This document shows positions 1 to 7,548 of a stretch of DNA of 7,704 bases, piece after piece (positions within the stretch are counted from its first letter, which is position 1; each line of letters begins with the position of its first letter). The notes below the pieces were generated by a model, which saw nothing but the letters and a program-made list of their open reading frames with translations, was not told the origin of the DNA and made no database searches. Origin of the DNA: a bacterium (lineage in GTDB: Bacteria > Bacillota > Clostridia > Oscillospirales > Acutalibacteraceae); contig JAHLBL010000074.1 of assembly GCA_020625635.1 (NCBI GenBank), positions 1 to 7,704 of the forward strand, in the 5' to 3' direction. The translations under genes and the position numbers were made by a program.

Positions 1-435
1 TATCTTGAGGCTCAGGATCCTACAAAGGATATCAGCCTTTATATCAACAGCCCGGGCGGCTCTGTTACCGACGGCTTCGCAATTTATGATACAATGAATT
101 ACATTAAGTGTGATGTCAGCACTATCTGTATGGGTATGGCGGCAAGTATGGGAGCTTTCCTGCTCGCTGCCGGCGCAAAGGGCAAGAGATACGCCCTTCC
201 TAACTCTGATATAATGATTCACCAGCCTTCGGGCGGTGCTCAGGGTCAGGCGACAGATATGGAGATTCACACCCAGCATATTCTCGATATCAAAAAGCGT
301 CTCAATGAGATTCTGGCTCAGAATACGGGACAGCCTGTTGATGTTATCGCCAAGGATACCAACCGCGATAACTTTATGACCGCTCAGCAGGCGCTTGAAT
401 ATGGTTTAATCGATAAGGTTTTTGAGAAAAGATAA
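1..435 (+). CDS. clpP: ATP-dependent Clp protease proteolytic subunit ClpP (5' end missing)
   Basis: ClpP is the serine peptidase that forms a double-heptamer barrel in the cytosol and degrades proteins fed in by AAA+ partners such as ClpX. The reading frame is open from base 1, so the window enters the gene. 144 residues remain, and by comparison with the roughly 194-residue family about 50 N-terminal residues lie upstream. The full catalytic triad is visible: Ser in GMAASMGA (codon 145-147), His in MIHQPSGG (220-222) and Asp in the second D of DTNRDNF (367-369). The INSPGG oxyanion-hole loop lies at about 46-63. The ATG at 94 is internal and is not the true start. The stop is 13 bases before clpX, which implies co-transcription with its unfoldase partner. 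The promoter and any CtsR or CIRCE operator would be outside the window. Confidence 0.97.
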   Translation, partial: YLEAQDPTKDISLYINSPGGSVTDGFAIYDTMNYIKCDVSTICMGMAASMGAFLLAAGAKGKRYALPNSDIMIHQPSGGAQGQATDMEIHTQHILDIKKRLNEILAQNTGQPVDVIAKDTNRDNFMTAQQALEYGLIDKVFEKR

Positions 436-448
436 GTGAGGAAATCGT

Positions 449-1768
449 ATGCCTAACAATGTTGATGACAATATTTATTGCTCATTTTGCGGCAAACCGC
501 AGGAATTTGTCGGCAGGCTCGTAAAGGGTAACGGCGTATATATTTGCGATCAGTGTGTTGAGTTGTGTATGAGCATTCTGGAGGAGTCCGACTATATGGC
601 TCCCACCGGGATGGAAGAAACCGCAAAGCCCGACAACAGCATCGAAATACCCCAGCTTTTAAAGCCTGTAGAAATAAAAGAGATTCTTGATGAATATGTC
701 ATCGGTCAGGACGCTGCAAAAAAGACTCTCAGTGTAGCGGTATACAACCATTACAAGAGAGTTTTCAGCAGTGACAACGATGTGGAGTTTGCAAAGAGTA
801 ACGTGCTTCTCTTGGGTCCTACAGGCGTCGGCAAGACGCTTCTGGCTCAAACACTCGCTAAGGCGCTTGATGTGCCTTTCGCAATTGCCGACGCCACAAC
901 TTTAACCGAAGCGGGCTATGTAGGCGAGGATGTCGAGAACATTCTCCTCAAGCTTATTCAGGCTGCTGACTTTGATATTGAAAAGGCAGAACGCGGTATC
1001 ATCTATATCGATGAAATAGATAAAATTTCCAGAAAATCAGAAAACCCCTCAATTACCCGCGATGTAAGCGGTGAGGGTGTTCAACAGGCATTATTAAAAA
1101 TTCTTGAAGGCACGGTTGCGAACGTTCCTCCCACAGGTGGACGCAAGCATCCCCAGCAGGAATTCTTACAAATCAATACAAAAGATATTCTCTTTATCTG
1201 CGGAGGCGCGTTTGACGGCCTTGAAAAAATCGTGGAAAAGAGAAAAGGTTCATCAATCGTCGGTTTCGGCGCCAATGTTCAGGAAAAAGCCGCACTTAAT
1301 GAGACAGGCTGGATGCAGGATGTTGTCGCTCACGACCTCGTAAAATTCGGAATTATACCTGAGCTTGTAGGTCGAGTTCCCGTTATTACCGCACTTAACG
1401 GACTTGATACCGATGCGCTTGTCAAAATTCTGTCCGAACCCAAGAACTCTCTCGTAAAGCAGTATAAAAAGCTGTTCTTACTTGACGGAGTTGATTTAGA
1501 GTTTACAGATGACGCTCTCGTTGCTGTCGCAAATATCGCGAAAGAACAAAAGACAGGCGCAAGAGGACTCAGGGGTATTATGGAAGGTATTCTCAACGAC
1601 TTAATGTTTGAGGTTCCGTCCGACAACTCCATAACTTCCATAACAATTACCGAAGATGTAGTTAACAAAAAGGCCGAGCCGATTATTGAAAGAGGACGTA
1701 AGGGGAAGTCCGCAAAAACCAACCTTATTTCTAAATCGAACATTTTAGAAGCCGAAGAGGTTTCTTGA
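449..1768 (+). CDS. clpX: ATP-dependent Clp protease ATP-binding subunit ClpX
   Basis: ClpX is a hexameric AAA+ unfoldase that recognises tagged substrates and threads them into ClpP. The protein is 439 residues, about the usual family length (E. coli ClpX is 424). An N-terminal zinc-binding domain has four Cys ligands (C11, C14, C33, C36). The AAA+ core shows Walker A GPTGVGKT (123-130), the GYVG pore loop (156-159), Walker B IIYIDEID (184-191), the RKH pore loop (232-234), an arginine finger in LVGR (R309) and sensor 2 GARGLR (370-375). The ClpP-docking loop reads VGF (271-273), within the family [LIV]GF pattern, so it should pair with the adjacent ClpP. The start is supported by GAGGA at 438-442, six bases upstream. 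The short poorly conserved C-terminal tail after about residue 415 is normal variation. Confidence 0.98.
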   Translation: MPNNVDDNIYCSFCGKPQEFVGRLVKGNGVYICDQCVELCMSILEESDYMAPTGMEETAKPDNSIEIPQLLKPVEIKEILDEYVIGQDAAKKTLSVAVYNHYKRVFSSDNDVEFAKSNVLLLGPTGVGKTLLAQTLAKALDVPFAIADATTLTEAGYVGEDVENILLKLIQAADFDIEKAERGIIYIDEIDKISRKSENPSITRDVSGEGVQQALLKILEGTVANVPPTGGRKHPQQEFLQINTKDILFICGGAFDGLEKIVEKRKGSSIVGFGANVQEKAALNETGWMQDVVAHDLVKFGIIPELVGRVPVITALNGLDTDALVKILSEPKNSLVKQYKKLFLLDGVDLEFTDDALVAVANIAKEQKTGARGLRGIMEGILNDLMFEVPSDNSITSITITEDVVNKKAEPIIERGRKGKSAKTNLISKSNILEAEEVS

Positions 1769-1822
1769 TCTATCTGCTGTATTGTGAAATTGTATGATTT
1801 TGCACTACAGCTTTTGGATTTT

Positions 1823-1828
1823 AAGGAG
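1823..1828 (+). promoter_or_regulatory. Ribosome binding site deciding the lon start
   Basis: AAGGAG lies six bases before the ATG at 1835, an ideal Shine-Dalgarno arrangement. It fixes the lon start there rather than at the in-frame ATG at 1784. That earlier ATG has no comparable site and would add 17 residues unlike the usual Lon N-terminus. Confidence 0.85.
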
Positions 1829-1834
1829 ATAATT

Positions 1835-4240
1835 ATGAGTAGTAAAGAAAAAAGAACTCTGAATCTTCCTGTGCTCCCGCTGAGAGGGCTCGTCGTATTC
1901 CCCAAAACCCTGCTGCATTTTGACGTTGGAAGAAAGAAGTCACAGACAGCAATAGATATCGCAATGAAGGAGAATCAGCTTATTTTCCTCGTTGCCCAGG
2001 AAAATCCATCCGTCAGCGACCCGAAAGGAGAGGATTTATACTCCGTAGGCGTCGTTGCTAAAATAGTTCAGGTCATGAAACAGCCTGACAATATTACACG
2101 TCTTATCGTCGAAGGACAGGAGAGAGCTACGATCATCGAGAATTTCAGCGGTGATGACCGCTGTATGTTCGCGCGTGTAACGACCGCGCCCGAGCACGAA
2201 GGCTCCCAGAGCACCCGTGAAATAGCTCTTACAAGAACGGTAAAATCGCTCTTCGAGGAATATTCTCATCTTGTTCCCAAGCCGCCTACAGATATTATGT
2301 TCAAAATCGGTATTTGTAAAAACGGCGGAGAGCTTGCAGATATAATCGCAGGCAATATTCTGACAGATTATTATGATAAACAGACTATTCTCTCTATATT
2401 CGACCCCGTAAAGCGTCTTGAGACGCTGCTTGATATTCTTTATCAGGAGGTTTACATCCTCGGAATCGAAGAGGAGGTAAGCGAAAAGGCGAGAGAAAGA
2501 ATAGATAAAAGCCAGCGCGAATACTTCCTGCGCGAGCAGAAGAACGTAATCGACGCAGAACTCGGTGAGGACGATAACCCGTCCTCTGACGCAGAAGAAT
2601 ACTCAAAGAAGATTAAAGAACTGCATCTGGCAGAAGACGTCGAAAAGACACTGTTAAAGGAATGCAAAAAGCTTGCGAAAATGCCTTACGGTTCTCAGGA
2701 GGTTGCGGTTATCCGTGCTTATCTTGACACTGTTATTGATTTACCTTGGAATGTTTCCACAAAGGACAAGCTCAATCTGAAGAATATCACGGCGGAGCTT
2801 GAACGTAATCACTACGGTTTACAGAAGGTCAAGAAGAGAATTGCCGAGCAGCTTGCGGTGCGTAAGCTGAACCCCGATATTAAGGGACAGATTATCTGTC
2901 TCGTAGGTCCTCCGGGTGTAGGTAAAACCTCTATCGCTCAGTCTGTAGCAAAAGCTATCGGTAGAAAATCCGCGAGAATCGCCTTAGGTGGCGTTCATGA
3001 CGAGGCGGAAATCAGAGGTCACAGACGTACATATATTGCTTCAATGCCGGGCAGAATTATCAGCGCAATCAAGACCGCGGGTACAAACAATCCGCTACTT
3101 ATATTAGATGAGATTGATAAGCTCGCTTCCGATTACAAGGGCGATCCGTCCTCGGCTCTTCTCGAGGTTCTCGACGCCGAGCAAAACAACAAGTTTGTCG
3201 ACCATTATCTCGATATACCGTTTGATCTTTCAAAGGTATTCTTTATCACAACAGCTAATGACGCCTCTACGATTCCAGCTCCGCTCTATGACAGAATGGA
3301 AATTATAGAAATCGACAGCTACACGAGAGAGGAAAAGTTTAATATCGCTAAAAAGCACCTGATTCCCAAGCAGCTTAAGCTTAACGGACTTACTGCAAAG
3401 GAAGTAAAATTCTCTCCGTCAGGTATATATTCGATAATAGATTACTATACGCGTGAAGCGGGCGTCCGTAAGCTTGAAAGAGAAATAGCGCACGCTATCC
3501 GAGTTTTCGCGCTGAAATATGTAAACGAGGAAGAAAAGTCGGTAAAGTTCACTTCAAAGAATATTGCCGATTACCTCGGAATCAGAAAATATCAGGACGA
3601 TGAGCTTTGTGACAAGGATCAGATAGGTTATGTAAACGGTCTCGCGTGGACTGCTGTCGGCGGAACCATTCTGCCGATCGAAACGGCAGTTATGCCCGGT
3701 GACGGAAAGGTTATCCTCACAGGCTCACTCGGAGACGTTATGCAGGAAAGCGCGAAAGCAGCGATCACCTGTATCCGTTCTCACAGCAATATTCTCGGAG
3801 TTGACACCGATTTCTATAAGACAAAGGATATCCACATTCACGCTCCTCAGGGCGCTGTTCCCAAGGACGGACCGTCGGCGGGTATCACAATGGCAACCTC
3901 GATATTTTCCGCGTTGTCCCTCAGACCTGTTAAGCGCGATATCGCGATGACGGGCGAGATTACCTTAAGAGGCAAAATAATGCCTATAGGCGGTCTCAAG
4001 GAGAAGGCTATGGCTGCTTATAAAGCGGGAATCAACACTGTTTACATTCCAAAGGGAAACACAAATGATCTGGAAGAAGTTGATCCCACGGTAAAAGCGG
4101 GACTGAATTTTGTTCCTGTCGATAACTTTACCGAGGTATTGCTTACTGCTACGGTCGAGCCGATCGTGATCAAGGACGATGAGAACAGCATTATTTTCCC
4201 TCAGAAATCCGCCCAGAACTCAGCTGTAATCAGACATTAA
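1835..4240 (+). CDS. lon: ATP-dependent serine protease Lon (LonA type)
   Basis: Lon is a hexameric cytosolic AAA+ protease that unfolds and degrades misfolded proteins and specific regulators in one polypeptide. From the chosen ATG it is 801 residues, typical of LonA. The N-terminal substrate-binding domain begins with LPVLPLRGLVVFP (about residues 11-23) and runs to about 205, followed by a charged helical linker. The AAA+ module has Walker A GPPGVGKT (358-365), Walker B LLILDEID (421-428), sensor 1 Asn475, an arginine finger in DRMEI (R487) and sensor 2 in GVRKLERE (R545). The protease domain carries the Ser-Lys dyad: Ser681 in PKDGPSAG and Lys724 in GGLKEKAMAA. No transmembrane segment is present, so this is not LonB. 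It sits 66 bases after clpX and 8 bases before engB. I see no CtsR or CIRCE-like site in the gap before it. Confidence 0.97.
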   Translation: MSSKEKRTLNLPVLPLRGLVVFPKTLLHFDVGRKKSQTAIDIAMKENQLIFLVAQENPSVSDPKGEDLYSVGVVAKIVQVMKQPDNITRLIVEGQERATIIENFSGDDRCMFARVTTAPEHEGSQSTREIALTRTVKSLFEEYSHLVPKPPTDIMFKIGICKNGGELADIIAGNILTDYYDKQTILSIFDPVKRLETLLDILYQEVYILGIEEEVSEKARERIDKSQREYFLREQKNVIDAELGEDDNPSSDAEEYSKKIKELHLAEDVEKTLLKECKKLAKMPYGSQEVAVIRAYLDTVIDLPWNVSTKDKLNLKNITAELERNHYGLQKVKKRIAEQLAVRKLNPDIKGQIICLVGPPGVGKTSIAQSVAKAIGRKSARIALGGVHDEAEIRGHRRTYIASMPGRIISAIKTAGTNNPLLILDEIDKLASDYKGDPSSALLEVLDAEQNNKFVDHYLDIPFDLSKVFFITTANDASTIPAPLYDRMEIIEIDSYTREEKFNIAKKHLIPKQLKLNGLTAKEVKFSPSGIYSIIDYYTREAGVRKLEREIAHAIRVFALKYVNEEEKSVKFTSKNIADYLGIRKYQDDELCDKDQIGYVNGLAWTAVGGTILPIETAVMPGDGKVILTGSLGDVMQESAKAAITCIRSHSNILGVDTDFYKTKDIHIHAPQGAVPKDGPSAGITMATSIFSALSLRPVKRDIAMTGEITLRGKIMPIGGLKEKAMAAYKAGINTVYIPKGNTNDLEEVDPTVKAGLNFVPVDNFTEVLLTATVEPIVIKDDENSIIFPQKSAQNSAVIRH

Positions 4241-4248
4241 GGTGACAT

Positions 4249-4839
4249 ATGAATTTTAATGAAGTTCAATTTGAAACTGCCGCGGGCACTTTCGCTCAGC
4301 TTCCCGAAACAGATAAGCCCGAGATCGTATTCTCAGGTCATTCGAACGTAGGGAAGAGCTCGCTTATAAATAAATTGACGCAGAGAAAGAATCTCGCCCG
4401 CGTCAGCTCTCAGCCCGGGAAAACCGCCACCATAAATTTTTATGACGGCAAGGATTTCCGCCTTGTGGATCTACCGGGTTACGGATACGCCAAGGTTTCA
4501 AAAGCGGAGAAGCAGAGATGGGCTGAGCTTGTTGAAGGATACTTCTCAGCCGAAAGGAATATCGCGCTGATTATCCAGATCGTCGATATTCGGCACAAAC
4601 CGACAAAAGACGATTATGATATGATACGCTTTCTTTATAATGTTAACGCTCCGTTCGTTATTGTACTTACAAAGAAGGACAAGCTTAAAAAAACTGCATA
4701 CGAAAAGCGTATTGATGAAGTAATATACGAGTTGCAGGAGTTCGAAGGAGTTGAGCTGATACCGTTTTCGGCTGTTGACGGCAGCGGATTGAACGATGTA
4801 AAAGAAGTAATTGAAGAATATGTATATTCTGAAGAATAA
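4249..4839 (+). CDS. engB: Ribosome biogenesis GTPase EngB (YsxC/YihA)
   Basis: EngB is an essential TrmE-Era-EngA-like GTPase that assists late assembly of the large ribosomal subunit. The 196-residue length matches the family. The G motifs appear in order: G1 GHSNVGKS (30-37), the switch I/G2 region around Thr61 in GKTATINFY, G3 DLPG (74-77) in the signature DLPGYGYAKV, G4 TKKD (141-144) and G5 FSA (173-175). The start codon follows AGGTGA, which begins in the lon stop codon, so translation is probably coupled to lon. The lon-engB neighbourhood is widely conserved in Firmicutes (lonA-ysxC in Bacillus). Confidence 0.96.
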   Translation: MNFNEVQFETAAGTFAQLPETDKPEIVFSGHSNVGKSSLINKLTQRKNLARVSSQPGKTATINFYDGKDFRLVDLPGYGYAKVSKAEKQRWAELVEGYFSAERNIALIIQIVDIRHKPTKDDYDMIRFLYNVNAPFVIVLTKKDKLKKTAYEKRIDEVIYELQEFEGVELIPFSAVDGSGLNDVKEVIEEYVYSEE

Positions 4840-4872
4840 ACACGCCTAAGGGCAGAAAGGTAATGGAATTTT

Positions 4873-6144
4873 ATGGAGAAGAAACCTTTTTTAACACTTA
4901 CGCAGGCGAAGGATATCATCAAAGATGTTCCGACACCCTTTCATATTTACGATGAAAAGGGTATCAGAGAAAACGCCAGAGCACTTTATAAGGCATTCAG
5001 CTGGAACAAGGGCTACAAGGAGTATTTTGCGGTAAAAGCAACTCCGAATCCGTTTATTATGAAAGTCCTTCAGGAAGAAGGCTGCGGAATGGATTGTTCC
5101 TCATATACTGAGCTTATGCTCTGCGAATCGTGCGGAATCAGCGGCGACGATATCATGTTCAGCTCTAACGTAACACCTGTAGAGGATATGAAAAAAGCGT
5201 ACGATATGGGCGCTTATATCAACCTCGACGACTACACGCACGTAGAGTTTATAAAGAAAGTCTGCGGTGTTCCAAAAACTATCTGTTGCCGTTATAACCC
5301 GGGCGGAGTTTTCGCAATGGCGGACAGCGAGGATAAGGTTCAGGTAATGGATACTCCCGGTGATTCAAAATACGGAATGACCGAGGAGCAGATGGAGAAA
5401 GCGTTTATTGAGCTCAAAGAAGCTGGCGCAGAGGAGTTTGGTATTCACGCGTTCTTAGCTTCCAATACCGTATCCAACGGATATTATCCCGAGCTTGCAG
5501 GTATTCTTTTCAACCTTGCTGTCAGACTGAGCAAAAAGACAGGCGTACATATTAAGTTCATCAATCTTTCAGGCGGCGTGGGAGTAGACTATAAGCCCGA
5601 AGAACCTAAGAATGATATTGCCGTAATAGGCGATGGCGTACGTAAAAAATTCGAGGAGATCCTCGTTCCTAACGGAATGGGGGATGTTGCGATTTTTACT
5701 GAGCTCGGCAGATATATGCTCGCTCCTTTCGGTGCGCTGGTCGCTACAGCTATTCACGAAAAGCACATTTATAAGGATTATATCGGACTTGACGCGTGTG
5801 CCGCAAACCTTATGAGACCTGCAATGTACGGTTCATATCATCACATTACGGTACTCGGAAAAGAAAACGAACCCTGCGACCATAAGTATGACGTTACAGG
5901 CGGATTGTGCGAAAACAACGACAAATTCGCGATAGATAGAATGCTTCCTGAAATTGAAATGGGAGACATTATCTATATACATGACGCGGGTGCTCATGGC
6001 TTCTCCATGGGTTATAATTACAACGGAAAGCTCAGAAGCGCGGAAGTTCTTCTGAAAGAGGACGGAAGTCATCAGCTTATAAGAAGAGCCGAAACCCCGA
6101 GCGATTATTTCGCGACATTCGATTTTTCAGAGTTCAAGTTTTAA
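4873..6144 (+). CDS. lysA: Diaminopimelate decarboxylase (clostridial variant)
   Basis: This is a PLP-dependent fold-type III decarboxylase, expected to convert meso-diaminopimelate to L-lysine and CO2, the last step of lysine synthesis. It has 423 residues, normal for the family. The PLP-binding Lys is K55 in YFAVKATPNP. The glycine-rich phosphate loop is in NLSGGVG (231-237), followed by ELGR (277-280) in place of the usual EPGR. The C-terminal barrel has CENND (346-350, Cys346 matching the active-site Cys contributed by the partner subunit) and the DAGAHGFSMGYNYN stretch (371-384). The helical segment HAFLASN (192-198) replaces the canonical HxHIGSQ, so the usual PLP-stacking His is apparently Phe194. 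I recall this variant as common in Clostridia, so the call stands, but substrate choice is inferred. The AAAGG site at 4856-4860 is 12 bases from the ATG, rather far. No in-frame upstream start exists because TAA lies at 4861. Confidence 0.9.
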   Translation: MEKKPFLTLTQAKDIIKDVPTPFHIYDEKGIRENARALYKAFSWNKGYKEYFAVKATPNPFIMKVLQEEGCGMDCSSYTELMLCESCGISGDDIMFSSNVTPVEDMKKAYDMGAYINLDDYTHVEFIKKVCGVPKTICCRYNPGGVFAMADSEDKVQVMDTPGDSKYGMTEEQMEKAFIELKEAGAEEFGIHAFLASNTVSNGYYPELAGILFNLAVRLSKKTGVHIKFINLSGGVGVDYKPEEPKNDIAVIGDGVRKKFEEILVPNGMGDVAIFTELGRYMLAPFGALVATAIHEKHIYKDYIGLDACAANLMRPAMYGSYHHITVLGKENEPCDHKYDVTGGLCENNDKFAIDRMLPEIEMGDIIYIHDAGAHGFSMGYNYNGKLRSAEVLLKEDGSHQLIRRAETPSDYFATFDFSEFKF

Positions 6145-6153
6145 ATCAACAAC

Positions 6154-6185
6154 GGCGTGTCCAACAACGGACACGCCATTTTTTT
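6154..6185 (+). terminator. Intrinsic terminator after lysA
   Basis: A perfect 9-bp stem, GGCGTGTCC (6154-6162) with GGACACGCC (6169-6177), closes a six-base AACAAC loop. It is followed by A and seven T residues (6179-6185), starting nine bases after the lysA stop. The run of T lies only on the plus-strand side, so it should end the clpP-lysA transcript. It could also blunt minus-strand transcription from the convergent recombinase gene, but without a T tract on that side. Confidence 0.93.
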
Positions 6186-6203
6186 AAATAAAAGGGTAGG
6201 GGA

Positions 6204-7178
6204 TTACCTTTCATTTTTGATATTACCAAGAGGATTACTCTCAGCAGCCTGTTTCATTTGATCATTGGAAAGATGAGTATAAATCTCAGTAGTACCGAGA
6301 TTTTCGTGACCGAGAATTTCTTTCAGAACGCGTATATCAACTTCACCGGTCTGATACATAAGCGTCGCGGCGGTATGTCTTAATTTATGACAGGAATATC
6401 CCTGAGCATTCAAACCGATTTTTTCAAGGTATTTATAGACCATCGCCTGAACAGTCTTAGGGGACATCCTGTTATGATTACGGCTTATAAACAGGGCGTG
6501 ACGGTCTTTTAATCCGTCGGTAGGTCTGACCTCAAGGTAGTTGTTAATAGCTCTCAGACAAGCTTTATTAAGATAAATAATGCGTTCTTTATTACCTTTA
6601 CCGAGAACTCTCATTGTATTATCCGAGCGTATATCGGTATAATTAAGACCGCACATCTCCGATAAACGCAGACCGCAGTTTAAGAATAAAGTGAGTATGC
6701 AGTAATCACGGTAATAATTGTCGCCCTCAACAGCTTCTAAAAGCTGAACCGACTGCTCTAATGTAAGATATTTTGGTAACGATTTTTTTGCTTTAGGTGT
6801 TTCCAAATCCTTAAGGGGATTGGTCTCGATAATATGTTCACGTTCGAGATACTTATAAAACTGTCTGAGGGAGGAAGTTTTACGAGCGCGTGAGGTAGCG
6901 TTATTTCCGCGGGTTTCTTTGAGATAATACATAAACTCGTATGACTCACGTAGAGTAACGGTTTTTACTAAATCGACATCTACATTATCAATTTTAATAT
7001 CTTCAAAATCTACGGAATCAGATACTATGCCGCGGGACTTATTTAAAAACCTGAAAAAAGTACGCAAATCAATATAATACTCGTTAACGGTTTTCTTACT
7101 GCGGTTTTTTATAGTGCTCATATATACGAGAAATTTTTTAATTATATCCGGAGCTTCAATCATAAAATCAACTGCCAT
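6204..7178 (-). CDS. Tyrosine site-specific recombinase, XerC/XerD family
   Basis: This is a tyrosine recombinase that cuts and rejoins DNA at short core sites. Close relatives resolve chromosome dimers at dif or move integrative elements. The 324-residue protein has an N-terminal SAM-like core-binding domain (about 8-115) and a C-terminal catalytic domain. All six catalytic residues are visible: Arg171 (GLRLSE), Lys194 (GKGNKER), His264 and Arg267 (CHKLRHT), His291 (LGHENLG) and Tyr300 (EIYTH). The start at 7178 is chosen because AAGGAGG (minus strand, 7188-7194) lies nine bases upstream. An in-frame extension to 7325 adds 49 residues that are AT-driven and unlike the family. The length, slightly above the 295-305 of classical XerC/XerD, and the GKGNKER signature favour a Xer-like enzyme over a phage integrase. 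XerC versus XerD, or a single-recombinase role, cannot be settled here. Its codon use is more AT-rich than that of the plus-strand operon. Confidence 0.92.
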   Translation of the reverse strand: MAVDFMIEAPDIIKKFLVYMSTIKNRSKKTVNEYYIDLRTFFRFLNKSRGIVSDSVDFEDIKIDNVDVDLVKTVTLRESYEFMYYLKETRGNNATSRARKTSSLRQFYKYLEREHIIETNPLKDLETPKAKKSLPKYLTLEQSVQLLEAVEGDNYYRDYCILTLFLNCGLRLSEMCGLNYTDIRSDNTMRVLGKGNKERIIYLNKACLRAINNYLEVRPTDGLKDRHALFISRNHNRMSPKTVQAMVYKYLEKIGLNAQGYSCHKLRHTAATLMYQTGEVDIRVLKEILGHENLGTTEIYTHLSNDQMKQAAESNPLGNIKNER

Positions 7179-7187
7179 ATAGTAAAT

Positions 7188-7194
7188 CCTCCTT
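7188..7194 (-). promoter_or_regulatory. Ribosome binding site deciding the recombinase start
   Basis: On the minus strand AAGGAGG lies nine bases before the ATG at 7178-7176. It is a near-perfect match to the 16S anti-Shine-Dalgarno and selects this start over the longer frame opening at 7325. Confidence 0.85.
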
Positions 7195-7225
7195 ACATAG
7201 AGAATAATAACACATCGGGAAGGGG

Positions 7226-7254
7226 TTATAATTCTTATACAGAAAATTATACAA
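7226..7254 (-). promoter_or_regulatory. Possible promoter of the recombinase gene
   Basis: On the minus strand TTGTAT (7249-7254) and TTATAA (7226-7231) are separated by 17 bases, a plausible sigma-A -35/-10 pair. Shifting by one base gives TATAAC with an 18-base spacer. The -35 element falls inside the left arm of the 7245-7274 palindrome, so a protein bound there would block it. Chance matches are frequent in such AT-rich DNA. Confidence 0.35.
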
Positions 7255-7274
7255 AATGAATATTTTGTATAATT
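7245..7274. repeat. Perfect 13-bp-arm palindrome upstream of the recombinase gene
   Basis: The left arm AATTATACAAAAT (7245-7257) and right arm ATTTTGTATAATT (7262-7274) are exact reverse complements around GAAT. Read as 11-bp arms (7246-7256 and 7263-7273) around a six-base centre TGAATA, the 28-bp site has the 11-6-11 layout of Xer/dif-type core sites. It could equally be a dimeric repressor operator, since it overlaps a possible recombinase promoter. It is not a LexA box (GAAC-N4-GTTC). There is no T tract to suggest a terminator. The palindrome is certain; its function is not. Confidence 0.75.
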
Positions 7275-7403
7275 GAGGGGAGTAATAAACAAGAGCATAC
7301 TCAAAAAGAGGTAAAAAACAGGCAAAGTCGGTTCAAATTACAACTTAACAGAAGTGTAGTTATTACGGGAACCAACCGTACATTAAACCTATAATCGAAT
7401 TAT

Positions 7404-7488
7404 GATATGTTTTATAGTTCAAATTAATTAAGTTTTTTCGTTCTGTATCAATGCTGCATGTTTTCAATATTAAATTATAAAACATATC
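7404..7488. repeat. 13-bp perfect inverted repeat with long loop
   Basis: GATATGTTTTATA (7404-7416) is exactly reverse-complemented at TATAAAACATATC (7476-7488), with 59 bases between. Pairing can extend outward to AATTAT (7398-7403) with ATAATT after skipping TTGG on the right. It also extends inward by G-T, T-A and T-A pairs. It could be the basal stem of a structured RNA, ends of a small element, or chance in AT-rich DNA; the exact 13 bp argues against chance. Confidence 0.5.
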
Positions 7489-7548
7489 TTGGATAATTAT
7501 AATGATTTAATGTATTTCTCTTTATACAAACTGAATTATTAACCATCT

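Noticed and set aside
1776..1811. Hairpin GCTGTA/TACAGC in the clpX-lon gap as a terminator
   Set aside because: Only six clean pairs with a long loop and just four T residues after it; too weak to call.
1784..1834. Upstream in-frame ATG for lon at 1784
   Set aside because: No ribosome binding site there, and the AAGGAG six bases before 1835 gives the family-typical N-terminus.
1330..1905. 191-codon open frame on the minus strand antisense to the clpX end and lon start
   Set aside because: It lies almost entirely over well-supported clpX and lon coding sequence, has a Ser-rich low-information composition, and no family motif.
2394..2667. Overlapping minus-strand open frames inside lon
   Set aside because: Shadows of the conserved Lon linker coding region, with no ribosome binding site or motif.
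7179..7325. In-frame 49-codon N-terminal extension of the recombinase beginning at ATG 7325
   Set aside because: The strong AAGGAGG before 7178 and the normal family N-terminus starting there favour the shorter protein; the extension is AT-driven and crosses the palindrome.
7364..7380. Short TACGG/CCGTA hairpin and nearby GGTTC/GAACC pairing as a LexA box or riboswitch
   Set aside because: Does not match GAAC-N4-GTTC, the stems are only five pairs, and no downstream gene is in place to be regulated.
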